A stretch of DNA of 64,000 nucleotides from JBFMFH01 sp040752275 (GCA_040752275.1 JBFMFH010000022.1:1-64000), one strand, 5' to 3'; positions 29,315 through 37,984 are shown, counted from the first letter of the stretch. Notes: a model not told the origin generated them from the letters alone. Program-made: numbers and translations.

Positions 29315-30208
29315 ATGGCAGAAGAGCCCGAGATCGACTTTGGGACGTTCCTCCGACAGGCGCGGGAGCGGCGAGGAATATCGCTCCAGCAGGTCGCCGC
29401 GACGACCAAGATCTCGGCACGTGTCCTGGGCGCGCTGGAACACAACGATCCCTCCAAGCTGCCCGGCGGCATCTTCGCTCGCGCCTTCGTCCGTTCCTAC
29501 GCCCGCGAAGTCGGTCTGGATCCCGAGGCGACGGTCGCCCGCTTCATCACCGACTTTCCTGAGGCGGCAGCAGGCGACGAAGGCCCGGTCCCGGCGACGC
29601 CAGAGGACCCCGAGTCGTTCGAGAGCAGCCGTCGCGCGGTGATAACGATTCTGCAGCTGATCGGCATCTCCATCCTCGTCGTCATCGCGATCGTCGTGTA
29701 CCTCAGCATGCGGCCCACGGAGTCACCGCCCGCGGCCACGCCCGGGTCCCCGCCCGGCGGCACCAGTTCGATCGGGACCCCCTCGCCGCCAGCCGCGGCC
29801 GTGCGCTCCCAGGATGGGGGACTGCCCGGCGTGCCCGGCGGGGGCTTGGCGCCGCCGCCGGAGGGTAGTGGCCGGACCGAGACGTCCGGCCGCGAGCCCG
29901 ACGCTGCGGCCCTCCAGCCGGCTGGCGAGACGGCACCGCCCGCGCCGATCTCCCTGTCGATCGTGTCGACGGAGCAGTGCTGGGTGTCGCTGGTGGTCGA
30001 CGGGGTCGAGGTGGTCTCGAGGCTGCTCGAGCCTGGCGAGCGCGTCAGCTACGATGCCCAGAAGAGTGTGACCTTGAAGGCCGGCAACGCCGGTGCCCTT
30101 CAACTGACCTTGAACGGGCGGCGGGGGCGTCCCTTCGGCACCGCCGGGCAGGTCGTCACCCGTACGATCACGCCGGAGACCATTGCCGGTTTCATCGAAC
30201 AGCCGTAG
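29315..30208 (+). CDS. RodZ-like protein (HTH_25, membrane helix, DUF4115)
   Basis: A 297-residue single-pass membrane protein. The cytoplasmic N-terminus is a helix-turn-helix of the RodZ type (FGTFLRQARERRGISLQQVA, then LGALEHNDPSKLPGGIFARA). A membrane helix lies at about residues 113-131 (LQLIGISILVVIAIVVYLS). A long Pro/Gly/Ser-rich periplasmic linker leads to a C-terminal DUF4115 domain (SIVSTEQCWVSLVVDGVEV ... LKAGNAGALQLTLNG). RodZ ties MreB filaments to the cell wall machinery, so a role in shape is likely. No mreB is adjacent. The closest alternative is a related HTH membrane regulator. Confidence 0.85.
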   Translation: MAEEPEIDFGTFLRQARERRGISLQQVAATTKISARVLGALEHNDPSKLPGGIFARAFVRSYAREVGLDPEATVARFITDFPEAAAGDEGPVPATPEDPESFESSRRAVITILQLIGISILVVIAIVVYLSMRPTESPPAATPGSPPGGTSSIGTPSPPAAAVRSQDGGLPGVPGGGLAPPPEGSGRTETSGREPDAAALQPAGETAPPAPISLSIVSTEQCWVSLVVDGVEVVSRLLEPGERVSYDAQKSVTLKAGNAGALQLTLNGRRGRPFGTAGQVVTRTITPETIAGFIEQP

Positions 30209-30210
30209 AC

Positions 30211-31026
30211 ATGGACGCGCTCTACCGGACGCCCCTGCTGGACTGCTTTCGCCGGGGGGAGGTGGCGCCGGATGTCCGCCTGCTGGCGGCGCAGGGTGTG
30301 CTGGCGCCGCGCGCGCACGAACAACTGGCCCTCCTGGCCTGGCTGACCGGCGACAGCGATGCCGGGATCCGCCAGGCCGCTGAACGGACACTCGGGCGGA
30401 TCCCTCGGCCGATGCTGGAGCGCTTTCTCGCCAGGCCCGACGTTCCCGACGAGCTCCGGACGTTCTTCAGTGACCGGGGCGTGACGCCGTCTGCTGCTTC
30501 CGAGGTAGGGGACGACGCGCCCCTCATTGACAGCGAAGGTGACGGCGAGGCGGAGGACGCGCCGACCGAAGACACCGCGGCCCCCGTCGTGGCGCAGGAC
30601 ACGCGCCGCATGGCGACGGTCCAGCGCCTGTCGATGTTGACGCCCACGCAGAAGGTCAAGGTGGCCATGAGGGGCACGCGCGAAGAGCGGTCCGTCCTGA
30701 TTCGCGATCCGGCGAAGCTCGTCGCCCTGGCCGTGCTGAGCAGCCCGAAGCTCACGGAGCAGGAGGTGGAGGGATTCGCGAAGATACCGGCCATCTCCGA
30801 GGATGCCCTCCGCGTCATTGGCACGAGCCGGGCGTGGATCAAGAACTACACGGTCGTCCAGGGACTGGTGTTCAATCCGAAGACGCCTGTCGCCATCTCT
30901 TTGGGCATGGTCAACCGTCTGGTGGATCGGGACATCAGAACGCTGTCCACGGACCGGAACGTCCCCGAACCCATCCGATTCGCGGCGAGGAAGATCCTCC
31001 AGACTGCTGCGTCGCGGAAACGGTGA
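30211..31026 (+). CDS. Conserved hypothetical protein, HEAT-like helical repeats
   Basis: A 271-residue soluble protein. Its first 90 residues are helical with an Asp/Glu-rich linker after them. The C-terminal half (about 130-271) is the conserved part: LTPTQKVKVAMRGTREERSV, LIRDPAKLVALAVLSSPKLT, WIKNYTVVQGLVFNPKTPVA and NVPEPIRFAARKIL. I recall similar proteins in deltaproteobacteria and Acidobacteria as unnamed conserved hypotheticals with HEAT-like repeats. It starts 2 nt after the RodZ-like stop, so the two probably form an operon. Function unknown; the context suggests an envelope or cell-shape role, which is inference. Confidence 0.7.
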   Translation: MDALYRTPLLDCFRRGEVAPDVRLLAAQGVLAPRAHEQLALLAWLTGDSDAGIRQAAERTLGRIPRPMLERFLARPDVPDELRTFFSDRGVTPSAASEVGDDAPLIDSEGDGEAEDAPTEDTAAPVVAQDTRRMATVQRLSMLTPTQKVKVAMRGTREERSVLIRDPAKLVALAVLSSPKLTEQEVEGFAKIPAISEDALRVIGTSRAWIKNYTVVQGLVFNPKTPVAISLGMVNRLVDRDIRTLSTDRNVPEPIRFAARKILQTAASRKR

Positions 31027-31048
31027 CTCCCGGAGACCCTGACGCGTG

Positions 31049-31258
31049 TCAGCTCTTCTTCTTCGCGGACGCGGGCTTGGCCCTGACGCCCCATTCGGAG
31101 CGCATCTGTGACAGGCCGTCCATGTAAACGGCGACACGCTCGCGTTCGTCTTCGGTCTTCAGGGTCTTGAGCAGCGCCACGGCTCGCGTGAGGTCCCGCT
31201 GAATGGTGGCCTTCGTCGTGGTGTAGTAAAGGCGCTTGATCTCCCCGATGGCGTCCAT
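31049..31258 (-). CDS. Small conserved hypothetical protein
   Basis: A 69-residue helical protein: an N-terminal helix (IGEIKRLYYTTTKATIQRD), a second helix (RAVALLKTLKTEDERERVAV), and a Lys/Ala-rich tail ending AKKKS. GGAG precedes the ATG. It starts 14 nt after the GHMP kinase stop on the same strand, so it is probably the second gene of that transcript. No known domain. Confidence 0.6.
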   Translation of the reverse strand: MDAIGEIKRLYYTTTKATIQRDLTRAVALLKTLKTEDERERVAVYMDGLSQMRSEWGVRAKPASAKKKS

Positions 31259-31272
31259 GTGCGCTCCTGGCG

Positions 31273-32262
31273 TCAGGCGAAGCGGAGCCCGTCCGTGTCG
31301 ATGTAGAAGTCCAGGATCGCGGCGCCGCCTGCGTGCAGCGCATCGCGTACGCGGTCGCGGTCGGCCGGCGGCCCGTAGCAGAACAGACAACCGCCACCGC
31401 CCGCTCCGCAGACCTTGGCCGCGCTGGCGCCCGCTCGTCCGGCGCGCGCGATCAGATCATCGATCTGCGGTGTCGTCACGCCGGGAGCGAGACGCTTGCG
31501 GTTCTCCCACTCGGTGGCAATCTGCCGGCCGACCTCGTCCCAGTCCTCGCGCTCGAATGCCTGGCGCATCGCGACCGCCGTGTCGCGGATCCGCTCGAAC
31601 GAGTCGAAGACCGCCCGGTCGTTGTCGAGGTGCCGCTTGACCATTTCCCAGTTGTTCGTGCCCGAGTTGCGCGGCGCGCCGGTGTAGGCCAGGACGATGC
31701 GGCGTTCGAGGTCGCGTGGGTCGACCGACAGCGCGACGCGACGCACGCCGGCAATCCCGAGCTCGACCGCCGACACGCCGCCGTACATCGCCGGCCGGTA
31801 GTCCTGGGCGCCGGTCGGACACTCGATGGCCTGCGCCTCGACGTTCATGGCGATCTGCAGCAGATCCTCGGCCGCGATGTCGAGGTTGTTCCACCGCGCC
31901 ATGGCGCCGCAGACGGCGACATTCAGGGCCGACGAACCGGCGATACCGGCCCCGGCAGGCGATTCGGCGCGCGTCGTCAGCGTCAACCCGCCGGCCCGGA
32001 AGTACGCGAGCAACCGCGCGAGCAGGTTCATATCGCCGGGCTTCACCAGCGAGGACCAGTGGTCCGCCTCCGTGACACGGCCCGTGTCCGTCGAGCGGAT
32101 GACCACGCGATCGTCGTTCCGGGCCTCGAGCAAGGCGTGGGCGCGAAGACTGATCGCGGCGTTCACGGTTTGCGCGCCCTCGTGAAAGAGATACAAGGGC
32201 CAGATGTCGATGGTGCCGCCGGCGAGATCGATGCGGGTCGGGGCCGACGAGGCGAGCGTCAC
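31273..32262 (-). CDS. GHMP-family sugar kinase
   Basis: A 329-residue member of the GHMP kinases (galactokinase, homoserine kinase, mevalonate kinase family). The N-terminus APTRIDLAGGTIDIWPLY is the substrate motif and SPAGAGIAGSSALNVAV is the ATP-binding motif 2. The C-terminal VCGAGGGGCLFCYGP is motif 3. The pattern resembles heptose-7-phosphate kinases (HddA type), but the substrate cannot be fixed. The start is GTG at 32262, only 6 nt after a TATAAT box, so the mRNA may be leaderless. It diverges from nagZ with a 22-nt gap, so a role on recycled amino sugars is conceivable but unproven. Confidence 0.85.
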   Translation of the reverse strand: MTLASSAPTRIDLAGGTIDIWPLYLFHEGAQTVNAAISLRAHALLEARNDDRVVIRSTDTGRVTEADHWSSLVKPGDMNLLARLLAYFRAGGLTLTTRAESPAGAGIAGSSALNVAVCGAMARWNNLDIAAEDLLQIAMNVEAQAIECPTGAQDYRPAMYGGVSAVELGIAGVRRVALSVDPRDLERRIVLAYTGAPRNSGTNNWEMVKRHLDNDRAVFDSFERIRDTAVAMRQAFEREDWDEVGRQIATEWENRKRLAPGVTTPQIDDLIARAGRAGASAAKVCGAGGGGCLFCYGPPADRDRVRDALHAGGAAILDFYIDTDGLRFA

Positions 32263-32268
32263 GGCGCC

Positions 32269-32276
32269 ATTATAAT
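32269..32276. promoter_or_regulatory. Divergent palindromic -10 box between GHMP kinase and nagZ
   Basis: The 12-bp palindrome CCATTATAATGG contains TATAAT on both strands (32271-32276 plus, 32269-32274 minus). It lies 8 nt before the nagZ ATG and 6 nt before the kinase GTG. No -35 box was recognised on either side. Confidence 0.5.
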
Positions 32277-32284
32277 GGGAATCG

Positions 32285-33373
32285 ATGTCGCCCTCCGGCC
32301 TCAGACGGCAGATCGGCCAGTGTGTGATGCTCGGATTCTCCGGCCCGAGCGTCCCGCCCGAGTTGCGCTCGCTGGCCCGTGACTTCGACCTGGGTGGAGT
32401 CGTGCTGTTCTCGAGGAACGTCGAGGAGCCTGAGCAGATCGCGGAACTCTCGGCGGAGTGCGCCCGCCTATCGGACGACCCGCCGCTCTGGGTGGGTATC
32501 GATCAGGAGGGCGGCCGCGTGGCGAGGCTGCGCGGGGCGTTCACGCGATGGCCCGCAGCGCACGTACTCGGTCGCAGCGGCAGCGACGCGCTGGTCAGGC
32601 GCTTTGCCGCCGCGTTGGCCCGCGAGATGCGCGCCGTGGGCATCACGCTCAACTTCGCACCCGTCCTCGACGTGCTGAGCAACCCGCGGAATGCGGTGAT
32701 TGGCGACCGGGCGTTCGGCGCGGACGCGGCCATGGTGGCGCGGCTGTCGGCGGCGTTCATTGAGGCGTTTCAGGCGGAAGGCGTGGCGGCCTGCGGCAAG
32801 CACTTCCCTGGGCACGGCGACACCTTTGCCGACTCCCATGTGGAAGTGCCCGTCGTCGAGCACGGCCCCGACCGCCTCCGGAGCGTTGAGTACCTGCCGT
32901 TTCGCGCGGCTGTCGAGGCGGGCGTGTCGGCGATGATGACGTCGCACCTGCTGGTGCCTGCCCTGGATGAGACGTGGCCCGCCAGCCAGTCGGCGGCGAT
33001 CACGAGGGGCGAGCTGCGCGAGCGCCTTGGGTTCCGGGGAGTGGTGCTGACCGATGACTTGTGCATGAAGGCCTGCTCGGCCAGGTGGGACGTGCCGTCA
33101 GCCGCGGTGCGGGCCGTGGTTGCGGGCCATGACGCAGTGCTGGTGTGCGAGCCCCAGCCGGACCTGCAGGCCGCAACGCTCGAGGCGCTGGTCCACGCCG
33201 TCGAAGACGGGACCGTGCCGTACTCGCGCGTCGAAGAGGCCATCGTCCGGCACCGCTCGGCCAAGGCGGCGTTCTGCGCCCGCGAGCCGCAGAGCCGCGC
33301 CCACGACTGGCGCATTGTCGTCGGTTGCGACGCGCACCGGGCGGTGGCCGACGAGATGGCCGCGTTCCTCTAG
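32285..33373 (+). CDS. nagZ: Beta-N-acetylhexosaminidase NagZ-type
   Basis: NagZ removes GlcNAc from cell-wall fragments (GlcNAc-anhydroMurNAc-peptides) in the cytosol. The 362-residue glycoside hydrolase family 3 protein has the NagZ signature KHFPGHGDTFADSH with the catalytic His on its loop, and FRGVVLTDDLCMKA with the nucleophile Asp. WVGIDQEGGRVARLRG and LNFAPVLDVLSNPRN are further family motifs. No signal peptide, so it is cytosolic. It starts 22 nt from the divergent GHMP kinase and is followed by ldcA and mpl, which supports a recycling role. Confidence 0.93.
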   Translation: MSPSGLRRQIGQCVMLGFSGPSVPPELRSLARDFDLGGVVLFSRNVEEPEQIAELSAECARLSDDPPLWVGIDQEGGRVARLRGAFTRWPAAHVLGRSGSDALVRRFAAALAREMRAVGITLNFAPVLDVLSNPRNAVIGDRAFGADAAMVARLSAAFIEAFQAEGVAACGKHFPGHGDTFADSHVEVPVVEHGPDRLRSVEYLPFRAAVEAGVSAMMTSHLLVPALDETWPASQSAAITRGELRERLGFRGVVLTDDLCMKACSARWDVPSAAVRAVVAGHDAVLVCEPQPDLQAATLEALVHAVEDGTVPYSRVEEAIVRHRSAKAAFCAREPQSRAHDWRIVVGCDAHRAVADEMAAFL

Positions 33374-33383
33374 GGTGCGCCGC

Positions 33384-34313
33384 ATGACCTGTCGAAAGCC
33401 GCCGGCGGTTCGTTCGGGCGATCGTGTGGCCGTTGTCGCCGCCTCCAGCCCGTTCGACCGGCAGGCGTTCGAAGCGGGGATCGCCGAGATCAGACGCCTC
33501 GGATTCGAACCCGTCTATGACAGGCGGGTCTTCGATCACACGAGGTACCTGGCGGGATCCGCATCGTCGCGGGCATCGGCCCTGCTCGACGCGTGGCTCG
33601 ATCCCCGCGTCGCCGCGGTGGTCACGGCGCGTGGCGGTTTCGGCAGTGCCCAGATCCTGCCCTTCGTTGCCGGCCGACTCCCGGGGCTTCCACCCAAGTG
33701 GCTCGTCGGCTACAGCGACGTCACGTCGCTGCTGGCCCACGCAAGCACTCGTGCCGGTCTCGTGTGTGCGCATGGCCCCAGCGTGGCCGGCGGGCTGTCG
33801 GGAGGCGAGCCGTGCTACGACCGCTCGTCGCTCTTGCGCGTGCTGACCGGGGAATCACCCCTAGGCGCGATGACTGCACCAGGGCTCGAGGTGCTCGCCG
33901 CAGGAGAGGCCGATGGGTGGCTGCACGGCGGGAACCTCACACAGCTTGCGGCCTCGCTCGGCACGCCGTACGCCTTCGACCCGCCGGACGGCACCATCCT
34001 GCTGCTCGAGGACGTCAACGAGCGCCCGTACCGGATCGAACGCCTGCTGACCCAGCTCGCGCAAGCCGGCATCCTTGCGCGGGCGCGCGGACTGCTGTTC
34101 GGGGAGATGCCGGGATGCCAGGAAGCGGACGGCTCGCTGGCGGCACGGGACATCATCCCCGCGGCCATCGCCGACTTCGAAGGACCCGTGCTGTTTGGGT
34201 TCCCGACCGGTCATACGCGCGGTCCGGCGGTGACACTGCCCCTCGGCGTCCGGGCTCGCCTGCTGTCGCATCCGGTTCCCACGCTCGTTATCGACGAGCG
34301 TACGGCCGCGTGA
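33384..34313 (+). CDS. ldcA: LD-carboxypeptidase (S66 family)
   Basis: LdcA trims the terminal D-Ala from tetrapeptides so the tripeptide can be reused. The 309-residue protein has SGDRVAVVAASSPFD at the start, ARGGFGSAQILPF, the nucleophile Ser in GYSDVTSLL, and the Glu and His in LLEDVNERPYRIERLL and FPTGHTRGPAVTLPLG. These are the family's catalytic triad positions. No signal peptide is apparent, consistent with a cytosolic recycling enzyme. The ATG at 33384 is 11 nt after the nagZ stop. Confidence 0.92.
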   Translation: MTCRKPPAVRSGDRVAVVAASSPFDRQAFEAGIAEIRRLGFEPVYDRRVFDHTRYLAGSASSRASALLDAWLDPRVAAVVTARGGFGSAQILPFVAGRLPGLPPKWLVGYSDVTSLLAHASTRAGLVCAHGPSVAGGLSGGEPCYDRSSLLRVLTGESPLGAMTAPGLEVLAAGEADGWLHGGNLTQLAASLGTPYAFDPPDGTILLLEDVNERPYRIERLLTQLAQAGILARARGLLFGEMPGCQEADGSLAARDIIPAAIADFEGPVLFGFPTGHTRGPAVTLPLGVRARLLSHPVPTLVIDERTAA

Positions 34314-34320
34314 GGACTCC

Positions 34321-35718
34321 GTGAGAACGCTGTACTTCATCGGGATCTGCGGGACGGGGATGGCAACACTCGCGGCCATCCTCAAGCACAAGGGCTTCGA
34401 CGTTCGCGGTTCGGACCAGCACGTCTACCCGCCGATGAGTACGTTTCTCGAGGGCGAGGGCATAGGCATCCTCCAGGGGTTCAACGACTCGCACATCACG
34501 AGTGACATCGACCTGGTCGTCATCGGCAACGCCCTGTCACGGGGGAACCCCGAGGTTGAAGTCGTGCTCGACCGCAAGATCCGGTACTGCTCGATGCCGG
34601 AGGCCATCCGGGAGTTCTGCCTGTGGGGCGCGCGGTCCATCGTGGTGACCGGTACCCACGGGAAGACCACGACGGCCGCACTGGCCGGGTGGCTGCTCAC
34701 CCGGGCGGGCCTCGACCCCAGCGTGCTCGTCGGGGGAGTGATCGCGAAACTCGGGCCAAGGGATTCCAGCTACCGACTCGGCGGAGGCCGGGATTTCGTT
34801 ATCGAAGGGGACGAATACGACAGCGCGTTCTTCGACAAGACGGCGAAGTTCCTCAAGTACCTGCCCGACATCGCGGTGGTGGGCAACATCGAGTTCGATC
34901 ACGCCGATATCTACCCGGACCTGGCGTCGATACGCCTCGCGTTCCGCCGGTTCGTGAATCTCGTGCCGCGGAACGGTCTTCTCGTCCTCGGCGCCGACAG
35001 CGAGGACGCGCTCGCACTGCGCGAGTCCGCGCATGCGGCCGTCGAGACCTTCGGTCTCGGCGACGCCGACTGGCGCGCGTACGATATCGTCGCGACCCCT
35101 GGAGGGACGCGCTTCCGGGCCCGGTCCCGGGGTGAGAGCCTCGGTGTGTTCGACGTGCCACTCGCCGGCGTGCACAACGTCAAGAACGCCCTGGCGGCCA
35201 TGGCCGTGGCGACCCGGGTCGGCGTCGATACCGAGACGCTGCGCTGTGCGATGCGCGAGTTCGGCGGCGTCCGGCGCCGGCTCGAGATCGTCGGCTCCGC
35301 GGGTGGCGTCACCATCTACGACGATTTCGCCCACCATCCCACCGCGGTCAGGGAGACGCTGGCGGCCGTGCGGGCCGCCCACCCGGCCGCGCGCATCTGG
35401 GCGGTGTTCGAGCCGCGGTCGGCGTCGTCGTGCCGCCGTGTCTTCCAGGAGGCGTTCGCGGCGTCCTTCGACGCCGCCGACGAGGTCGTCATCGCGGGCG
35501 TGTTCCGGTCGAATGTGCCCGCAGACGAACGTCTCTCGCCCGACGGACTCGTCACTGCACTGCGCTCCCGGGGCAAGCGCGCCCGCTACGTGCCTGCGGT
35601 CGGTGAGATTGTGTCCCTGGTCGCCCGCGAGAGCCGCCAGGGCGACCTCATTGTCGCCATGTCGAACGGCGGGTTCGAGGAGATTCATCGGAAGCTGCTC
35701 GAGGCGTTGGGGCGCTGA
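34321..35718 (+). CDS. mpl: UDP-N-acetylmuramate:L-Ala-gamma-D-Glu-meso-DAP ligase Mpl
   Basis: Mpl attaches recycled tripeptide directly to UDP-MurNAc, bypassing three Mur ligases. The 465-residue protein starts with the Mpl-type motif FIGICGTGMATLAAILKHKG and has GSDQHVYPPMSTFL, which distinguishes it from MurC. The ATP loop is VTGTHGKTTTAALAGWLL, followed by VIEGDEYDSAFFDKTAKFL and YDDFAHHPTAVRETL near the C-terminus. GTG start with GAGGA upstream. It lies between ldcA and murB; its stop overlaps the murB ATG. Mpl use implies meso-DAP in the peptidoglycan. Confidence 0.94.
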   Translation: MRTLYFIGICGTGMATLAAILKHKGFDVRGSDQHVYPPMSTFLEGEGIGILQGFNDSHITSDIDLVVIGNALSRGNPEVEVVLDRKIRYCSMPEAIREFCLWGARSIVVTGTHGKTTTAALAGWLLTRAGLDPSVLVGGVIAKLGPRDSSYRLGGGRDFVIEGDEYDSAFFDKTAKFLKYLPDIAVVGNIEFDHADIYPDLASIRLAFRRFVNLVPRNGLLVLGADSEDALALRESAHAAVETFGLGDADWRAYDIVATPGGTRFRARSRGESLGVFDVPLAGVHNVKNALAAMAVATRVGVDTETLRCAMREFGGVRRRLEIVGSAGGVTIYDDFAHHPTAVRETLAAVRAAHPAARIWAVFEPRSASSCRRVFQEAFAASFDAADEVVIAGVFRSNVPADERLSPDGLVTALRSRGKRARYVPAVGEIVSLVARESRQGDLIVAMSNGGFEEIHRKLLEALGR

Positions 35719-36728
35719 TGGGACGGGTATCCGAGGAACACATGCCGGCGGGGGGCTTCCCGACCAACGCGGCGGGCGATGTCAAGGGACTCGCGGCGAT
35801 GCTGCGCCGCGTTCTTGGCGAAGCCCGCGTTCGGGAGCGAGTTGCCCTGGCTCCGTGGACGACGTTCAGGGTCGGGGGGCCGGCGGACGTCGTCTTCGAG
35901 CCGGAGAACCTCGACGAGTTGCGCCTGGCGCTGGCGGAGGCCAAGCGTTGCGGTGTGCCCGTCGCGATCCTGGGAGGCGGGTCGAACATCCTGATCGCGG
36001 ACGGCGGTGTGCGGGGACTGGTCCTGCGCTTGCGCATGCGCGGAATCAGGGCATGCGAGCCTGCCCGGGTGCGGGCCGAGTCCGCCTGCCGATTGAACGG
36101 CGTGGTCCGGTGGGCCATTGCGCACGAACTCGGCGGCCTCGAGCGGTGGACCGGTACGCCCGGCACCGTCGGCGGCGCAATCTGCGGCAACGCGCACTTC
36201 GGAGGGCGGCTGATCTCCGACGTCGTCGACCGGGTGGAACTGGTGACTCCGGACGGCGAGCTCGCGGTGGTGCCCAACGGCGATATGGGCTTCGCCTACG
36301 ACCGCAGCCGTGTCCAGACGTCGGGGGAGACTGTCGTGGCGGCCGTGTTCGCCCTATCGGCCGGCGAGTCGGCGGAGACGTTGCGCCGACGGGCCCGCGA
36401 GTCGCTGGCGATCCGCAAGCGCACCCAGCCGCTCGGCGCTCCGAGCGCGGGCTGTGTGTTCCAGAATCCGGTTCGAGGACGCGACCCGGTGCCCGCAGGC
36501 GTGCCGGCGTCGGCCGGGGCGCTCATCGAGGTGGCCGGGTTGAAGGGGAGCCGTATCGGCGGTGCGATGGTCTCGGCTGTCCACGCCAACTTCATCGTGA
36601 CGCAGCCAGGCGCGTGCGCCGCGGACGTGCGGGCACTCATCGAGCGGTGCCGGCTTGGCGTCCGACAGGCATTCGGCGTCGAGCTCCGGGAGGAACTCCG
36701 CTATCTCGGCGAGTTCGAGGGGGTGTGA
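35718..36728 (+). CDS. murB: UDP-N-acetylenolpyruvoylglucosamine reductase
   Basis: MurB reduces UDP-GlcNAc-enolpyruvate to UDP-MurNAc with NADPH and FAD. The 336-residue protein has the FAD motif TTFRVGGPADVV, VAILGGGSNILIADGGVRG, the segment GTPGTVGGAICGNAH, and the proton-donor Ser in PSAGCVFQNP. It ends REELRYLGEF, containing the catalytic Glu. Its ATG overlaps the mpl stop by one base, and its stop overlaps the murA ATG by one base. Confidence 0.95.
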   Translation: MGRVSEEHMPAGGFPTNAAGDVKGLAAMLRRVLGEARVRERVALAPWTTFRVGGPADVVFEPENLDELRLALAEAKRCGVPVAILGGGSNILIADGGVRGLVLRLRMRGIRACEPARVRAESACRLNGVVRWAIAHELGGLERWTGTPGTVGGAICGNAHFGGRLISDVVDRVELVTPDGELAVVPNGDMGFAYDRSRVQTSGETVVAAVFALSAGESAETLRRRARESLAIRKRTQPLGAPSAGCVFQNPVRGRDPVPAGVPASAGALIEVAGLKGSRIGGAMVSAVHANFIVTQPGACAADVRALIERCRLGVRQAFGVELREELRYLGEFEGV

Positions 36729-37984
36729 TGGCGTCCTTGCTCATTCGAGGCGGGCGCGGGCTGACCGGTGTCGTCGACGTGGAAGGCAACAAGAACGCCG
36801 CGCTTCCGCTGCTGGCCGCCTGCCTGCTGACGGACCAGCCGTGTACCCTGCGCAACGTGCCCCGCATCGGCGACGTGCAGGTCATGGTCGACCTGCTCCG
36901 CGATCTCGGCGCCGAGGTGCAGAGCCTCGATGGCACGACGCTGCGCGTCACGTGTGCCGACGTGAAGACGGACACTCCGGATCCGCGGCTCGTCGGGCGG
37001 CTCCGTGGCTCGGTCTTGCTGCTCGGGCCGCTCCTCGCTCGCCGCGGGCGGGCGGCGCTCGCGCAGCCTGGCGGCGACTTCCCGGCCCGGCGAACCATGG
37101 CCGTGCATCTGAGCGCCCTGGCGGCGCTGGGAGCCCGCCCGGTTGCCGGCGATGTCCCGGTGCTGGAACTCGACTCCCGGCTGCGGCCGGCGTCGATCTA
37201 CCTGGACGAAGCCTCGGTCACGGGAACCGAGACCGCGCTGCTTGCCGCGGCGGCGGCCGAGGGCCTGACCGAGATCCGCCACGCGGCCTGCGAGCCGCAT
37301 GTTGTCGAACTCGCCCGATTCCTGCGGCAGATGGGCGCGGCCGTATCTGGCGAAGGCAGCCCGACCATCCGGATCGAGGGCGTCGCACGCCGACGAGGCG
37401 TGTCTCATCATCTGGAGGGCGACTACATCGAGGCCGGCACGTGGGCCGTGGTCTCGGCGGTGACGCGCGGTGACGTCGAGGTACGTGGAGCGCGCCGGGA
37501 GCACTTGGAGGTGGTGACGAACGTGCTGAGGCGCTTCGAGGTCGACTTCGCCCTGGACGAGGACCGGCTGCGGGTGCGGCCGTCGAGGCTGGCCGGCGGG
37601 GGCCGCGTGACGACGGGAGTGTGGCCGGGGTTCCCGTCGGACCTGGTCAGCCTGGTGACGGTACTGGCGACGCAAGCCGACGGCGACACGCTGCTGCACG
37701 ACTGGATGTACGAGCTCCGGCTCTTCGCCCTCGATCAGTTGAGCGGGATGGGCGCTCAGCTGTTCCTGTGCGATCCTCACCGCATCATTGTCACCGGCCA
37801 TCGCCGGCTGCGGGCACGCGTCCTCGACGGGCGGGACCTGCGATCGGGAATGGCCCTGGTGGCGGCTGCCCTGGCCGCCGACGGCGAGAGCCGCGTCGGG
37901 CCCCTCGAGACGATCCAGCGAGGCTACGGGAAGGTGCAGGAACGGCTGGCGTCTCTCGGTGCAGACGTCACTCGGGTCGAGTGA
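36728..37984 (+). CDS. murA: UDP-N-acetylglucosamine 1-carboxyvinyltransferase, Asp-type active site
   Basis: MurA adds enolpyruvate to UDP-GlcNAc, the first committed step of peptidoglycan. The 418-residue protein has the family start (VEGNKNAALPLLAACLL) and EASVTGTETALLAA in the middle. The C-terminal segment FPSDLVSLVTVLATQADGD and LRSGMALVAAALAADGES are also typical. The position that normally holds the reactive Cys (GGC in the loop) is Asp117 in PGGDFPARR. Enzymes with Asp here, such as mycobacterial MurA, remain active but do not form the fosfomycin adduct. The loop residues after it are also unusual. A MurA-like paralogue cannot be excluded. It is the last gene of the run, overlapping the convergent secretin gene by 17 bp. 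Confidence 0.93.
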   Translation: MASLLIRGGRGLTGVVDVEGNKNAALPLLAACLLTDQPCTLRNVPRIGDVQVMVDLLRDLGAEVQSLDGTTLRVTCADVKTDTPDPRLVGRLRGSVLLLGPLLARRGRAALAQPGGDFPARRTMAVHLSALAALGARPVAGDVPVLELDSRLRPASIYLDEASVTGTETALLAAAAAEGLTEIRHAACEPHVVELARFLRQMGAAVSGEGSPTIRIEGVARRRGVSHHLEGDYIEAGTWAVVSAVTRGDVEVRGARREHLEVVTNVLRRFEVDFALDEDRLRVRPSRLAGGGRVTTGVWPGFPSDLVSLVTVLATQADGDTLLHDWMYELRLFALDQLSGMGAQLFLCDPHRIIVTGHRRLRARVLDGRDLRSGMALVAAALAADGESRVGPLETIQRGYGKVQERLASLGADVTRVE

